The notes beneath the pieces were generated by a model. That model made no database searches. It was given only the letters and a program-made list of their open reading frames with translations, and was not told where the DNA came from. Position numbers and translations under genes: made by a program. Shown one piece after another: positions 20,896 to 32,419 of a DNA stretch of 64,000 bases (position 1 is its first letter; every line of letters starts with the position of its first letter). Source of the DNA: Metaphire vulgaris (taxonomy: Eukaryota > Annelida > Clitellata > Crassiclitellata > Megascolecidae). Where the stretch lies: NCBI GenBank assembly GCA_018105865.1, contig CM030836.1:4087491-4151490 (forward strand). The letters are read 5' to 3'.

Positions 20896-20977
20896 ATGGT
20901 TAGTATAGTATAGTACAGTATAGTATAGTATAGTATAGTATGGTATAGAATAGCATAGTATAGTATAGTATAGTATA
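20896..20977. repeat. (TATAG)n microsatellite
   Basis: Near-perfect pentanucleotide array with a few substitutions (gtatag, aatag). Confidence 0.9.
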
Positions 20978-21644
20978 AAGTCTTCATTGATCAAGATGGT
21001 TGCCACCTGATCACTTTGATATTACTGCATTTTGTCTTTCATGACGTGAGCGCATTGCAAGTTAGTCATTTCACGTACAATCCATTTGCGAAATAGACGC
21101 TTAACTGCCCACACCATGTCTAACCGTGAACTCTTGTACATACACAACGAACTCCTGAGATGCGCTCCAACCCATCAACAAATGACAACAGTAGCCAATT
21201 GTATCTTTGAAATTGGTCTTTCAACAGTGATCTCAATACGGAGTTGAGGTCACTATCGTTGCTATCATGGACAACGTACTGGTCTACAACACATCCGTTC
21301 TGCGTTGAAACCAACCTGCAACAGTGCTTTTGCTATCGACGATTTCTGTAGGTGCCTGGCGCAACTTACCGAAACTCCTCTGGGCAGGACAGGGAGCATC
21401 AGCCTTGGTAGGCAACCATCCTAGGAGAAAACTACTCCAAACAAATCATGCAGGATTGGGAGCAGCAGCCCAACCAAGTGAGTACTGGCGGAAGGACACC
21501 ACGCTAATACGTGTCTAACAACAGCACTTACTCAGCTACAGGACCAGGAACCTACCGCTACTGCAGCCATCTCATCCCAGCTGGATGTGTTAAAGAAACC
21601 CATATAATCGATGCTTTAAAAGAAAGATAACAGACCCATGGACA
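20978..21644. other. No confident gene
   Basis: Plus frame 21324-21518 is open (LPKLLWAGQGASALVGNHP) but I do not recognise it, and it looks like LINE 5' sequence from position. No RNA or promoter signal seen. Confidence 0.3.
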
Positions 21645-22165
21645 TAGGTGGAAATTAATACAAGGAAGATCTGGAGGATAAAGGACCAGACATAATAGAG
21701 GAAGAGATAGAAAAGGCCATTGAGGAAATGGAAAACAACAAGGCAGAGGGCATTGATAATACACCCACTGAAATCCTAAAATCACTTGGAGAAAAGAGTA
21801 AAAAGGAAATATACCAAATCTGTCGGGACATATATCCAACTGGGATATGGCTTGAGGATTTCCTACAAACCGTTATGATTCCTGTGGAGAAGAAATTGAA
21901 TGCAGTAAATTGTGAAGAATATAGAATGAATGGCTTGCTTAGTCATGCAGCCAAGATTGTCTTGAAAATCCTTACCAAAAGAATACAGGCAAATGTTGAA
22001 AGCATCCACTTTCTTGGCAATGACCAATTTGAATTTAGAAGAGGAATGGGAACTTGCGAGGCTATAGGATTTCTAAGAGTGTTAAGTGAAAGATGTATTC
22101 AACATGGCAAGGATGTCAACATATGCTTCATGGGGTATGAGAAGGCCTTTGATAGAGTGGATTCA
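21645..22165 (+). mobile_element. LINE RT N-terminal half (sense), truncated
   Basis: The frame 21728-22160 reads MENNKAEGIDNTPTEILKSL, TVMIPVEKKLNAVNCEEYR, QFEFRRGMGTCEAIGFLRVL and VNICFMGYEKAFDRVD: RT fingers to the first catalytic Asp. It stops abruptly at a (TCA)n tract, which is the 3' tail of the opposed LINE. The C-terminal half is lost. Confidence 0.8.
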
Positions 22166-22388
22166 TCATCATCATAATTGCTCTCTGCCAACTCATTAGT
22201 GGCAATAGCTAGTCAGAAAACATTTCCAGGCCTTTTTGTCAAAAGTTAATTTTCCTCCTTCTGCAATTGTCAGTTGTCTTTCTTTAAAATCTTATTTTAT
22301 GTTGTATATCCATTTTTTCTGGGCCTGCCTCTTCCTTTTTTACCTTCCTTGTATGTGTAGAGTGCTTTTTTGGGAAGTCTCGAGTCTT

Positions 22389-23248
22389 CAGTGATGTTAA
22401 CAAGGACCGACCCCTCAAGAACGAGGATAAGGACAAGGACCAACCCTCCAAAGACAAGGATAAGGACAAGGACCAACCCTCCAAGAACGAGAATAAGGAC
22501 AAGGACAAAGATGAGAACGAGGACCGACCATTCAAGGACGAGGACAACGATGAGGACTTACCCCCCAAGCACAAGGACCACAAGGACTGACCTCTAAGGA
22601 CAAGGATCAAGGACAAGGACCGATCTCTGTCAGACAAAAAAAGTCAGAAAGGAAAAACCAAAGACAATTTCAATTTGAATCACAAAATTAGAAAAGCAAA
22701 AAAAGAATGTTGTAAAACATAATCAAGTCAACAACACTGTTGCATTTCAAATAAACAAGTGTTTCCAACAGCTGTTCACTGAGTGATCAGTAATGCGCGC
22801 ACGATGAGGTCTACTTAAGAAACTGTTTGCAAAAACACTCATTCAATTGGAGCTGACGTCGCAGGGCAACAAAGAATAATTCTGCTAACGAATCAACTCC
22901 TCAGCTGGTATTATAAAGGAAACTCCTCAACTGGTATAATAAAGTCAACAATTACTACACATTTAGAGTAACTCAAAGCAAGTAAGTAAATATAAATCCA
23001 CATACTACTCTTACCTTGGAACATTATTGTCAAAAAACTTTTGAAAATGGTATACAAGTAATTTGGTCCTTATAAGGATTTTTCAAGGACTAAGTTACAA
23101 GGACCAGGACAAGGCCCGATCTGCAAGGACGAGGATTAGGACGAGGACTGACTCCCCAAGGACGAGGACAAGGACAAGGACAAAAACTTCAAATTGGTCC
23201 TTAAGGAATCCTTAAGGACAAGGACCAGGACAAGAACTAACATCACTG
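22389..23248. mobile_element. hAT-like element with AAGGAC subterminal repeats
   Basis: Ends CAGTGATGTTA and TAACATCACTG are inverted. Flanks are CGAGTCTT (22381-22388) and CAAGTCTT (23249-23256), 7 of 8 identical. Both subterminal regions (22400-22630 and 23090-23230) are arrays of AAGGAC/ACAAGG with GACCRAC spacers. The middle is AT-rich and non-coding, so the element is non-autonomous. Confidence 0.82.
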
Positions 23249-24307
23249 CAAGTCTTCCATCCTGTTTACATGTCCATACCATGTAAGCCTTCTTTTTCTG
23301 AGTCTGTCCATGATGGTATTCTTTAGCTCAATCCGCTGCCATATATCTTCATTTCTAAGTTCTTCAAGTCTACGAACTCCAAGAATTCTTCTTAGGCAGC
23401 TCATTTCTGCAACAAGTAGTCTTTTTTCATCTTCTCTTTTTGTAACCCAGGTTTCAGATCCATATAGTATTTGTGGAATGTCAACGGTATTATAGATTTG
23501 GACTTTGGTGCTTATTTTAATTTCTTTAGAGTTCCAGATGCGTTTCAGTCTTCCCATTGTTTGTAATCCTTTCGCTACTTTCTGTTTGATGTCTTCTTGG
23601 TGGCTTCCGTTGCTCGTTATTTATCCTCCTACATATGTAAATCTTTTGACCTGTTCAATTTCTGTACTTTCTAGAGTTAATCGCATCTTCTTTTCTCCTG
23701 TTTTTCTGACCACCATAGTTTTAGTTTTTGCTGAGTTTATCGTAAGGCCGAATCTGTGGCTCGTGATATTGACTTTGTCAATTTTTGTAGATCTTTCCTG
23801 GATACTGCAAGCAAGGTGACATCAACTGCAAACTTTAGATTAGAAATATTTTCTCCATAGCACTTTACACCAATGTTTAAGTATTTTTGGTTGCTATTTT
23901 GTATGTGGCCTCAAGAATTATGATAAATAGCATTGGCAAAAAAATACATCCTTGTCTTGTTCCTACTTCTGTCTTGAACCAGTCTGTTAGTTCATGTTCC
24001 ACCCTCACTGCGTTTTCTGCCTTTCTATACACTGCTCATATTAGGTTTATTAATTTGTCTTCAATACCTAAATTTCTCATTGCTTGCCACAGTCCATCGT
24101 GCCACACTGAATCAAAAGTTTGTTTGTAATCAATAAAGTTAATGTAGCATGTATTGTTAGTCTCAATATATTTTTCCAAGAGATGCCTAATAGTAAATAG
24201 TTGGTCAACTGTGCTTCTTCTCGGTCGAAATCCTGCTTGCTCTTCCCCAAGTACTTCTTCCACATATGTACTTATTCTCCTCTGGAGTACTTTAGATAAG
24301 ACCTTCC

Positions 24308-24602
24308 CAGTGGCGTCATTTCACACTTTTTTTGGGGGTGAGAAATTTTTTTTTGCAAATTTTGGACAAATTTTGGCAAATTTTGGAAAATTTTAGGCAT
24401 TTTTGCCAATTTTTTGCCAATTTTTTACAATTTTTTTGCCAATTTTTAGCAATTTTGGCAAATTTTAGGAGCAATGTTGGAAAATTTACAATGTTTTCCA
24501 ATTTTTTTCCAATTTTTTGCACATTAATACATTATAAATTAATATTTTCATTTCCTTGGAGGGCCACGCCCCCCCCCCCAGCCCCCTCAAATGACGCCTC
24601 TG
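24308..24602. mobile_element. hAT-like MITE with TTTTGGCAAA repeats
   Basis: Ends CAGTGGCGTCATTT and AAATGACGCCTCTG are inverted. Flanks are GACCTTCC (24300-24307) and GACTTTCC (24603-24610). The core consists of degenerate repeats of CAAATTTTGG/GCAATTTTTG and a C9 run. The same core is found within 58020-58200. Confidence 0.87.
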
Positions 24603-24700
24603 GACTTTCCCTTGGATGTTGGAACAACTAGAATTATCTTAAAGAAGTAACAAGTGTATTTGTCGACCAATTTTGGTAATGAACTCACTGCCTTCTGCAT

Positions 24701-25112
24701 TATTTGGTCCCATTGTCTCAAACACAATCAGTATGAACTTGTATGATGTGGGAAGACCAACATATTTGTTGTGTTTGCTTATTGTTGCATTTTACTCTGT
24801 GACCCCAAGTGAGTTTTGAGGTAAGATGTAGATATGATTGGGCACAAGTGTCTACAGTTGTGATGTCCCATGTGAGGTTTTTACCAATGGTCCATTGAAT
24901 GAGAGTGGCTCCATCCACTCTTTCCATCGGAGTGAAGGAGACCCAGCAGTTCTTTTGTGCTCAGAATACCAGCTTTATGGCGGCATGCTTTATGATGTCA
25001 TTCAGTGTGTAATGTCTGATAGAATAACTGGCTGACAGTCTACAGTCTCATGTTGCCCGTGGATCGGTGATATCACTGTACTGACAATGAAGTAAATCAT
25101 ATGACTACCAAG
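24701..25112. other. No recognisable gene
   Basis: Short frames on both strands (for example 24838-25035) without a family signature. Possibly LINE 5' sequence. Confidence 0.3.
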
Positions 25113-25783
25113 TACCGTATATATTCGCGGATAACTCGAGAAATTTATGCCTAAAGATTCACTTAAAAACGCAGAGTCGACTTATCTGCGAGTCAATGCT
25201 ATTTTCTAAAGAATTTTGGGAAAGAAACGCATTTCTAATGAATTACAACGTTAAGCCATGTTGCGTTTACTGATATTTAAAGACGCTTCCATCAAAAGAC
25301 ACTGGCTGTTTGGATCTTTTCTTAAGTAGGCACCGTCGCTCTACGGCAGTTAGCTTTAGTCTATCAATTAATTAGGGACCAACCAGGTAAACAATTTTCA
25401 CTGAGTACCGAATCCGAGATGTGTCATTTGCCGGAACCGGGTACGAACAGAGTAGTACTAGTAGCGGTATCTCCGAGTCCAGAGAGAAATTAAAAATTTC
25501 CAAATCTTGCTACTTAATTTCGGATTAGACATTCTAGGATGAGTATTGATATTTATTAACTTTATTTTCTAAAAATTCGAAAGGCGGCCGCATTCGCAAA
25601 CGGAAATGGCGGAGGTCGGCGGAAACCATAGACTTTAATATTTAGATGAAATGGAATTATATAGACCTATTAACCTTTTAAAGGGGGAATTAAATTTTTA
25701 AAGTCATCCCGCGTCGGGGGAATTAATTTTTGGAAAAGGCGTTCGTATGAAAACGTGAACATATATGTTATAAACTTACTAAA

Positions 25784-26530
25784 TTTCAGGCTATAAAGAA
25801 GCTAGAAAGATGCGGTTTGCACCGTTGTTAAGCATTTTTATTGCTCTTTCTATCCATCCGTGCCAAAAAAAAAAAGTTGGGGTAGGGACCACTCTACACC
25901 CCAAATCGGACCCCTCCCAACATTTTGTTCAAATTTTGATCAAAGGTCAATAGCAAAACGTCTTCAGCGGTAAACCCCAAATGTGAGCGATAGAGTTCTA
26001 GAGGAGTGTAATTGGAACAGAATGGTGCAAAAATTTTGAAGATCGGACCATATCTGGGGTAGTTATGGAGTTTCATACCCAAGTACCAATTGCTTGCTGA
26101 AATGACAATTCGCTGAACGGATTTTCAATGTGAAAAAACCGAACAACTCGGTATATTTCAGGCTATATAGAAGCTAGAAAGATGCGGTTTGCACCATTGT
26201 TGAGCATTTTATTGGGCTTTCAACCATCCATGCAAAAAAAAAATTTGGGGGTAGGGTCCACTCTACACCCCAAAATCAGACCATCTCCGACAAAAATTTT
26301 TCAAAGCTCAATAAAAAAAAATTTTCAGCGGTGCCCCAACTGTGAGCGGGAAAGTTGTTGGGAGGTGTAATTGGAACAGAATAGTGCAAAAATTTTGAAG
26401 ATCGGACCATATTCGGCGTAGTTATGGCCATTCTAGCCTCCGGCTGAAGATTTTTCCTATACATTTTCCAGCCTTGGGTCAGTCTACAGTCAATATCCCT
26501 TGCATATATAGTCAGTATTATCAAAACGGT
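25784..26530. repeat. Tandem duplication, period 372 bp
   Basis: TTTCAGGCTATA begins copies at 25784 and 26156. Both contain GCTAGAAAGATGCGGTTTGC, a poly-A run, CACTCTACACCCC, AACAGAAT.GTGCAAAAATTT and GATCGGACCATAT in order. Identity is high in blocks and low between them. Confidence 0.8.
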
Positions 26531-27058
26531 GCTGCCGCCCCTATCGAATGGATGTGAGCTAACTCGGTCCCCGCGTTGGATTTTTGAAAATCGTGCAGGT
26601 CCGCAGTATGCAGTCGCTTATATAGCGCGCCGTTTATAGACGGCTAACCCCGTTTGGTCAAAGTTTTCCGCCGCCGTCTTAAAACGGCTAACCCGAGGAA
26701 AAGGTTAAGAGTTTGATTTAATTTTTACATTTTGAACTAATTGTGTGCGTATTATTTGCCGAGGAAAATACTTTCAAAAAACTAATATTTGGCCGTGGCG
26801 AATGTCCAAGGCAATTCCAGTTAGCCTCAACAATTAATGGCATGCCAACAAAACTATTGCTAACTAATGCTTTTGCCCTTAAGGCATTACAGGCTTTGGC
26901 TGAGACCACCCAGGTTGCTTTTGTAAAGTCCCACTATGACCTAGTTTTACGGTTGACAGCCCAGCTCTAGGCAACAATCACCAGCACAATGCATTCTGGT
27001 CTAGTAAACAATGTGCCTGCGGTCCAGATGAATCATAACGCCCACTGTAATCGCAATG

Positions 27059-27059
<1 letters not shown>

Positions 27060-27115
<56 letters not shown>

Positions 27116-27425
27116 CTGAAACAACTTCAAAAGCGCCGTAACAAAGCCAAAGCCACAGTCAAAGGTGCTCTGACATTGTTGGCATGTCAATGCGAACATA
27201 GGATGATGATCTTGAAAGTCCATTGTGATAGAATGACGGAATTCTCTGCCTTGACGAATACGGTGGTGAATCCTATAGAAAGCGGTCTTTCATAAAAGAA
27301 ACATTCACAGCAGACAGCAGTTGTTCCATCTAGTCTTGGAAACGCCCGTCTCAGAGTCTACCGTAGAGCTCTACCGGCCACGTCCACTAGGACAATAGCG
27401 CTATATAAATCAGCCTATAACTAAC
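27060..27425. repeat. (TTA)n array with L2-like 3' tail sequence
   Basis: A (TTA)n array spans about 27060-27115. It is followed by antisense L2-like 3' sequence (gcgccgtaacaaagcc), and from 27300 a sense tail with gcgctatataaatc and TAACTAAC. This is two LINE tails in opposite orientation. Confidence 0.6.
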
Positions 27426-27928
27426 ATCGATGGAATAAAGGCCGGTCCAAGATGGCGGTCCAGACACTCCACGGCAAACAACCAAAAACATCCAAATCTA
27501 CCCAGAGAAAGTGCAGAGGACCCCACAAAAATAATGAGAAGTCTGCACTCAAAAAATTTAGCGCTAAAACCCAGCGCAAGATGCTGGCAAACTACCAAGA
27601 ACGACAATCTTCCAAGGCAGCGCATACACGTACTAAGCAGTCGGAGGGCTCCAAACCGGCATTATGGGTTATAGCAAGTGAACAACAAACACCCCAACCA
27701 TGTTGGCCTGCAAACGGCTTGGAGACGCCGGGATTGGGGAATAGAGTGTCCGTCTGTTGACCCAATTTCAATGTAGATCAGGTGTAATTATGCAATTCAA
27801 GAAGTCTGTAGGCTCCTAAAGTTTCGTTTTCGACTTATATGCGGGTCATAGCCAATTTCCTTAATTTTTTACCGAAAAACAGGGTTGACTTATCTGTTAG
27901 ATCGACCTATCCGCGATTATATACAGTA

Positions 27929-29082
27929 GGTCTACCTCTTCTACATATATAGGCCTAAATTTAGCATTTTCTGCATTAATAATGAATGCTTTGTAGTGTC
28001 TTGCTTTTCTTAAACTAGTTATGTCAATATTGTACAGAATTAACATATTAATTTTTGTGTTGCCTAAAAAGTAAATCATTTAAATTCTCAACGTTTTTAC
28101 GTTTTTTATATTTTTAGAAATAAACACATTTTATTTTTATTTTTATATGCTTGCAACACCTATGGTTACCGGTAAAGTCTTTAAAATATGCACCAGAGCT
28201 CACCGTCTATTTCTAATATTATGCTATTAAAAATGTCTACAACTGGGGCTTTGCTCCAGACCCAGCTCCAAAAACTTATGACCTTGAAAACAGTTTTCAC
28301 GCTGGGGATCACCAATATGCTATCACAAAGTCTAAAATTTATCATTTGCATTTATGGATTTGTCATTTGCATCTCTTGCCTTGGTTCACTTATAACAGTC
28401 TATTAGGATGACCCGAAGTCTAGTCGACTACTACACCGTAGTAGGCACAAGAATAATAGGATTTTCCTTGTAACTAATGGACCTTCACTAATGATAGAAG
28501 ATGGAATGTGGACCGGCTTCAATAAAGTTAGAGTATCCCTGTTCTACTGCATTTCAACGTCCACTCCATACCAGCGGACATGTGACTGCCTGAGAAATAA
28601 AATCTCTAATTGCTCTGGTATTGAACACAGGTCAATAAAACATCTCCTGGGTTCAGAGGTGATGCTCTACCAAAAGAGTCACCAAGGCATGTCTATTGTG
28701 TTATTTAGATGACTCTGTTTCATCAAAAATTACCCCAAAGTTGTGGACTAAACACTATTCAATGCCCAACCACCACCAAACTTATATATATTGATTGGAA
28801 AGCAGAATTGATCAAATGAAACTTAACCAACTACATGGCCCTCCATTTTCTTCTGCCATTTTCCTCTACTGCAAGTAGTAGCCAGTTTGCTAAAGCAAAG
28901 CAATCACACAATACCTTCTGACATTCCAAAATTGATAGAATGTAGACTATGGCTAAGTGGAGTCGTTAAGAACAAGCTATTACAAATGGGGCTTTAAAGA
29001 CATTTAGAACAGCTTCTGTAAAATCTGTGCTAATATATCAATGCTATCAAACGTATTGACTACCTGACAAAACTAAATGAGG
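27929..29082. other. No confident gene
   Basis: Plus frames 28188-28406 and 28491-28712 are open and unrecognised. There is no repeat signature and composition is unlike the LINEs. It may be unique host sequence. Confidence 0.3.
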
Positions 29083-29090
29083 CAAACTGC

Positions 29091-29955
29091 CAGTGTGATT
29101 CCATTCCCGTTAACTGAAACTGAAATATCCAATAACTGATAAATAATAAATCTGTTGACGAGAACTGGAACTGGAAAATACGCAAAACTGCAACAAAAAC
29201 TGAAACTGGAAAATAAGCAACTGAAACTGAAAATCGAGTCATATCAGTATCGTTTCAGTTTCAGTAATCTGAATATTGTATTGCCATCAGTGCAGCTGTG
29301 TGCATGAAAGGTTGACTATTGATCTAATATCTATTGTCCACATGTAGGTCAATACTCAATAGTCCAGTTGTTTACTGCTCGCTCGACCAATCGCCGGCCT
29401 GGGCAACAGGACGTCAGGACCCACAGTTACAGTAGTTCTTTGGCCCCAATTGGCGGTATTTGTCTACCTAGCTGTAGCCTGTAAGGCCTGCACGGAGTGC
29501 ACGCTGCTTTGCTGATTGACCTACTTTAGCAAAGATCAGGACTCCATGCAAGTTCCAACTTTATTGTATTGCATTGTTTGTTGGCGGTGACGGTGTAGTT
29601 TACTACGCAGTGCACATTGAACGTGACAGTTGTATAGGCCACCTAATCAAACATAATAGTAACATTTTAACAATGAGCTTTAAGATAACCAGTGGCCGTC
29701 AAAAAGAGAGTGTGATTTGGGAATATTTTCGGTATGATAAGATTGCCGACAAAAGTAAATGTCTTGTTACTGTTAACAACTCGCCCTGTGGAAAATTAAC
29801 TGAGACGACTAAAAACTGGAACTGAAAAATACCTGCAACTGAAACTGAAACTAAAAAATATACATAACTGAAAGTGAAATGGGAACTGAAAAATAAGTTT
29901 GCAAAACGGAACTGAAACTGGAACTAAAATATAATGAGCAACTGGAATCACACTG
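29091..29955 (+). mobile_element. hAT element, internally deleted, perfect 8-bp duplication
   Basis: CAAACTGC flanks it at 29083-29090 and 29956-29963. Ends are CAGTGTGATTCCA and its inverse. Subterminal regions (29110-29275 and 29815-29945) are arrays of AACTGAAACTGG. The interior keeps a BED-finger coding remnant (29574-29825), which supports hAT membership directly rather than by ends alone. Confidence 0.92.
29574..29825 (+). pseudogene. BED zinc-finger remnant of a hAT transposase
   Basis: The open frame's first codon is TTG; the first ATG is at 29672. The sequence QKESVIWEYFRYDKIADKSK, then C-L-V-T-V-N-N-S-P-C, fits the BED-finger core (V-W-x-x-F...K-S-x-C...C) that binds transposon ends in hAT transposases. 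The His pair and the whole catalytic RNase H-like domain are missing. The frame runs straight into the right subterminal AACTGG array. Confidence 0.72.
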
Positions 29956-30076
29956 CAAACTGCTCCTACAAATCATAGAAATTAAGGTCCCTGGGTAGCA
30001 TATTACGAAAACGTTCATGAAAATTTGGTTATGCGCTGAATTGGCCCAATCAAATTATGTACCTGTCACATTATGC

Positions 30077-30397
30077 CCAGCCTACTTGGCGCTGTGCAAT
30101 CAGTTCCCGTCAGAACACCAAAGTTAAGCAACATCGAGCGCGGTTAGTACTTGGATGGGTGACCATCCCGGATTCTAGCCGTGGTGCCGGCGGCCAACCA
30201 AGCCGTTCATCGCTTAGGCGTCGATAAATTGGTAGCAGCGCTAAGCTGCAAAGGGTAAAATGTGGGTCGAGAGAAAGTAGTGGCAACCTACTCTAGATTA
30301 ATGGCGCAAGCCACCTGCATTGCTGCTTGCCTAGTAACAGGAGATCAGCACCGGCCCCAATGCTCGAAAATCGAATATGGGACTACCTTTACCTTTA
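30077..30397 (+). mobile_element. 5S-rRNA-derived SINE (SINE3 type) with perfect 10-bp duplication
   Basis: CACATTATGC flanks it at 30067-30076 and 30398-30407. The first 110 bp are 5S-like. The internal promoter block AAGTTAAGCAACATCGAGCG, then CGGTTAGTACTTGGATGGGT and GACC (30121-30164), is nearly canonical. 5S helices are broken elsewhere. The body contains CCTAGTAACAGGAGATCAGC (30330-30349), shared with the tRNA-derived SINE at 17504, and the tail is (ACCTTT)n. The intact promoter and perfect duplication suggest recent insertion. Confidence 0.93.
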
Positions 30398-30407
30398 CAC
30401 ATTATGC

Positions 30408-30781
30408 TACTAATCAAAGGCTTGTTTACAACTAGGGCCAACACCCAATCACAAGTTACGACTTTTCACACACATTAGTTTGATTATTGAGGGAAAATTC
30501 AGATCAATTTTTGATACAAAAGTCATTATAAAATGCATTTTAAGCAATTTGAGGAGCAATTACAAATCTGTGTGGCTTGTACAAGTTTATGTTTCTTTTT
30601 TAGACTCAAAAATTTAAATGGAACATCTATGGCTATTTGCAACATGCATATCATAAGATTTAGTCTATGTTTCAATTCAAGAATCAAAGATTAAATAACT
30701 TAAAACTGACTATTCTGGTTTTTTAATTTAAAATACAAAATGCCATAAAACAACATATATGATTTCTAGTTATAAGCTATG
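30408..30781. other. No recognisable feature
   Basis: AT-rich unique-looking sequence, no frame worth reporting. Confidence 0.35.
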
Positions 30782-30789
30782 GCCACAAT

Positions 30790-31616
30790 TAGGGCTGGTC
30801 CGAATAGGGGTTTTGAGCTATTCGGGCGAATACTAATAGTCGGCTTCACTATTCGACGAATAACGAATACGAATAGTGTATACCATACCCCTCCCGACGC
30901 AAGTCACCATAATGCGGTCAGCAATAGTGCTGTGTGCTGCTATAATACTATTACTACTTATAAGAATCCTTGTATAATTTATATATACGTATAGTTTAGC
31001 AACTTCCAGTGTGGACAAAAGACAAATCGAACATGCAAAGTAGAAGTAAAGACTTTAAAGACCATCTGTTCTTACTCAGCCGTGTGTTTGTACGACATGA
31101 TTATGCATCGGTTGTTCTGAACAACATCAAGGAACCACCGCCATGAAAAATGACAGTACTGCACATCAACATGCACGTTGCTTTAATTTCATCTTCACAA
31201 ATATTAAGCAACTTCCAAATCGAGCTTCGCCTATCCATCGCTAGCTGAAGCAACAATATTTGATTTTAATTTTTATTTAATGAAGAAATTTAATTCAAAT
31301 ACGTTTTACTAACATTACCGTATGGTTTAACTAATAGATTGACATATTCTACCCAGGATAATTCTTTTAGCGCAAGTTTGGATTAATAGGCCTACATTTG
31401 TATAGTGCTGTTTCAGCTGGGAAAATAGAACAAAATGTTATCTCTGGCACTTGAATTTACTAAACCGAAGTAGTAAACTATATTAGAATTTTTAATGTCA
31501 TGTGAACACTATTCATATTCGTTTTTACCAGCACTATTTGAACGAATACGAATAGACTATTCGTCACACTATTCTGCGCTGAAGCGAATACGAAGCGAAT
31601 ATTCGGACCAGCCCTA
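30790..31616. mobile_element. hAT-like element with TATTCG subterminal repeats
   Basis: Ends TAGGGCTGGTCCGAATA and TATTCGGACCAGCCCTA are perfectly inverted. Flanks are GCCACAAT (30782-30789) and GCCTCAAT (31617-31624). Subterminal regions repeat ACGAATACGAATAG. The middle is AT-rich and non-coding. Confidence 0.88.
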
Positions 31617-31624
31617 GCCTCAAT

Positions 31625-32137
31625 CAAGAGCTTTACTCATTTGGATAGATTTTAAAACTGTGTAGGCAAGTAAAATCTCATGAATTTATACATCGAGTAA
31701 CTAATTTACCGCAGAAGCTACTTAATCTAGTACTGTGCAACTTATTAGAACAGTAGACTACGGTAAATAAAGTCTGCTAACTTTAACATACTTTACTCCA
31801 ACAAGTCAAGTTTCATGTGGCACAATAATTATTGTTTTGTTAAATTCTTGGAGATATGTTGATAGTAGCAAAGGCATTCTAAGTAGCAAACAACTTTGTC
31901 TTATACGTACTTACTATTTTTAGCTGGTGTTTTCCAAGGCACTAAGCTAAGAAACGGAAATTATGATTCGCAGCTGGTTTTCATTGAGCGAACAAGCAAA
32001 TTGAAGCAATCCATAATTTTATTGGTCAATATTAGCACATTACCAATTTTCATGTACATTTTCGTAATGTGACGCCAGATCCAAAACAGGCAAGCACCTT
32101 ACTCAAATTCATTCTAAATTTAAAGAATATACCATAC
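31625..32137. other. No recognisable feature
   Basis: AT-rich. Would be intron of the candidate minus-strand gene whose donor lies at 32138. Confidence 0.35.
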
Positions 32138-32419
32138 CGTCTTAATTTTAACCCAGCGACCTCCAATGTTTGAATTGTCATTGAAGCCAAAGAGGAAAAT
32201 GCGATGTTTCGACGTACAGAGTATTTCTGTTTTCTGACTGGATATCTCCGGCTTCGCATATATAAACAACGTGAACGGCTTTTTCGGCTTAAACTCTATT
32301 TCTCCAGGAACATAACAGACGCACTCTGGAAATGGCTGTCCATTAAAGAGAGCCTCGGCGCAATCGTTTAGGCAACGCAGTCGGCCCAAAATTCTCGAAC
32401 AAGCGTCGAAAACCACCAT
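32138..32419 (-). CDS. Candidate first coding exon of a host gene
   Basis: An ATG in good context (aagtATGG, 32417-32419) opens 94 codons that end exactly at a plausible donor (AAGACG/GTATGG). The protein starts MVVFDACSRILGRLRCLND and continues with PECVCYVPGEIEFKPKKPF and KHRIFLFGFNDNSNIGG. It is rich in Cys, non-repetitive and unlike any transposon protein I know. I cannot name the family. The open frame extends a little upstream (to 32482) without another ATG. Downstream exons would be below 32137 and were not identified. Confidence 0.45.

Larger units (their letters stand above)
22166..24700 (-). mobile_element. LINE RT (antisense), split by two hAT-like elements
   Basis: From high to low coordinate the minus strand gives GEEQAGFRPRRSTVDQLFTI (24210-24260), CYINFIDYKQTFDSVWHDGL, palm remnants, then MGRLKRIWNSKEIKISTKVQ (23500-23557), LYGSETWVTKREDEKRL, CLRRILGVRR, LTWYGHVNRMEDL. 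After the first hAT-like element the C-terminus continues (RQAQKKWIYNIK) to a (TGA)n tail at 22166. Confidence 0.82.
25115..27926. mobile_element. Pogo/Tigger-like element, 2.8 kb, TA target
   Basis: Flanked by TA on both sides (25113-25114 and 27927-27928). Inverted ends are CCGTATATATTCGCGGATAA and the diverged complement of TATCCGCGATTATATACAG. A second inner motif, TCGACTTATCTGCG, recurs inverted as CGACTTATATGCGGG. No complete transposase is evident. Frames at 26743-26970 and 27452-27760 are open but unrecognised, and a LINE tail with a (TTA)n array (27060-27425) interrupts it. Confidence 0.6.

Noticed and set aside
28188..28712. Two plus frames as host genes
   Set aside because: Open for 72-73 codons but no recognisable domain and no matching splice signals; left as unassigned sequence.
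30091..30200. Functional 5S rRNA gene
   Set aside because: Only the internal promoter is well conserved; helix partners are lost, and the segment is the head of a 321-bp element with target duplications.
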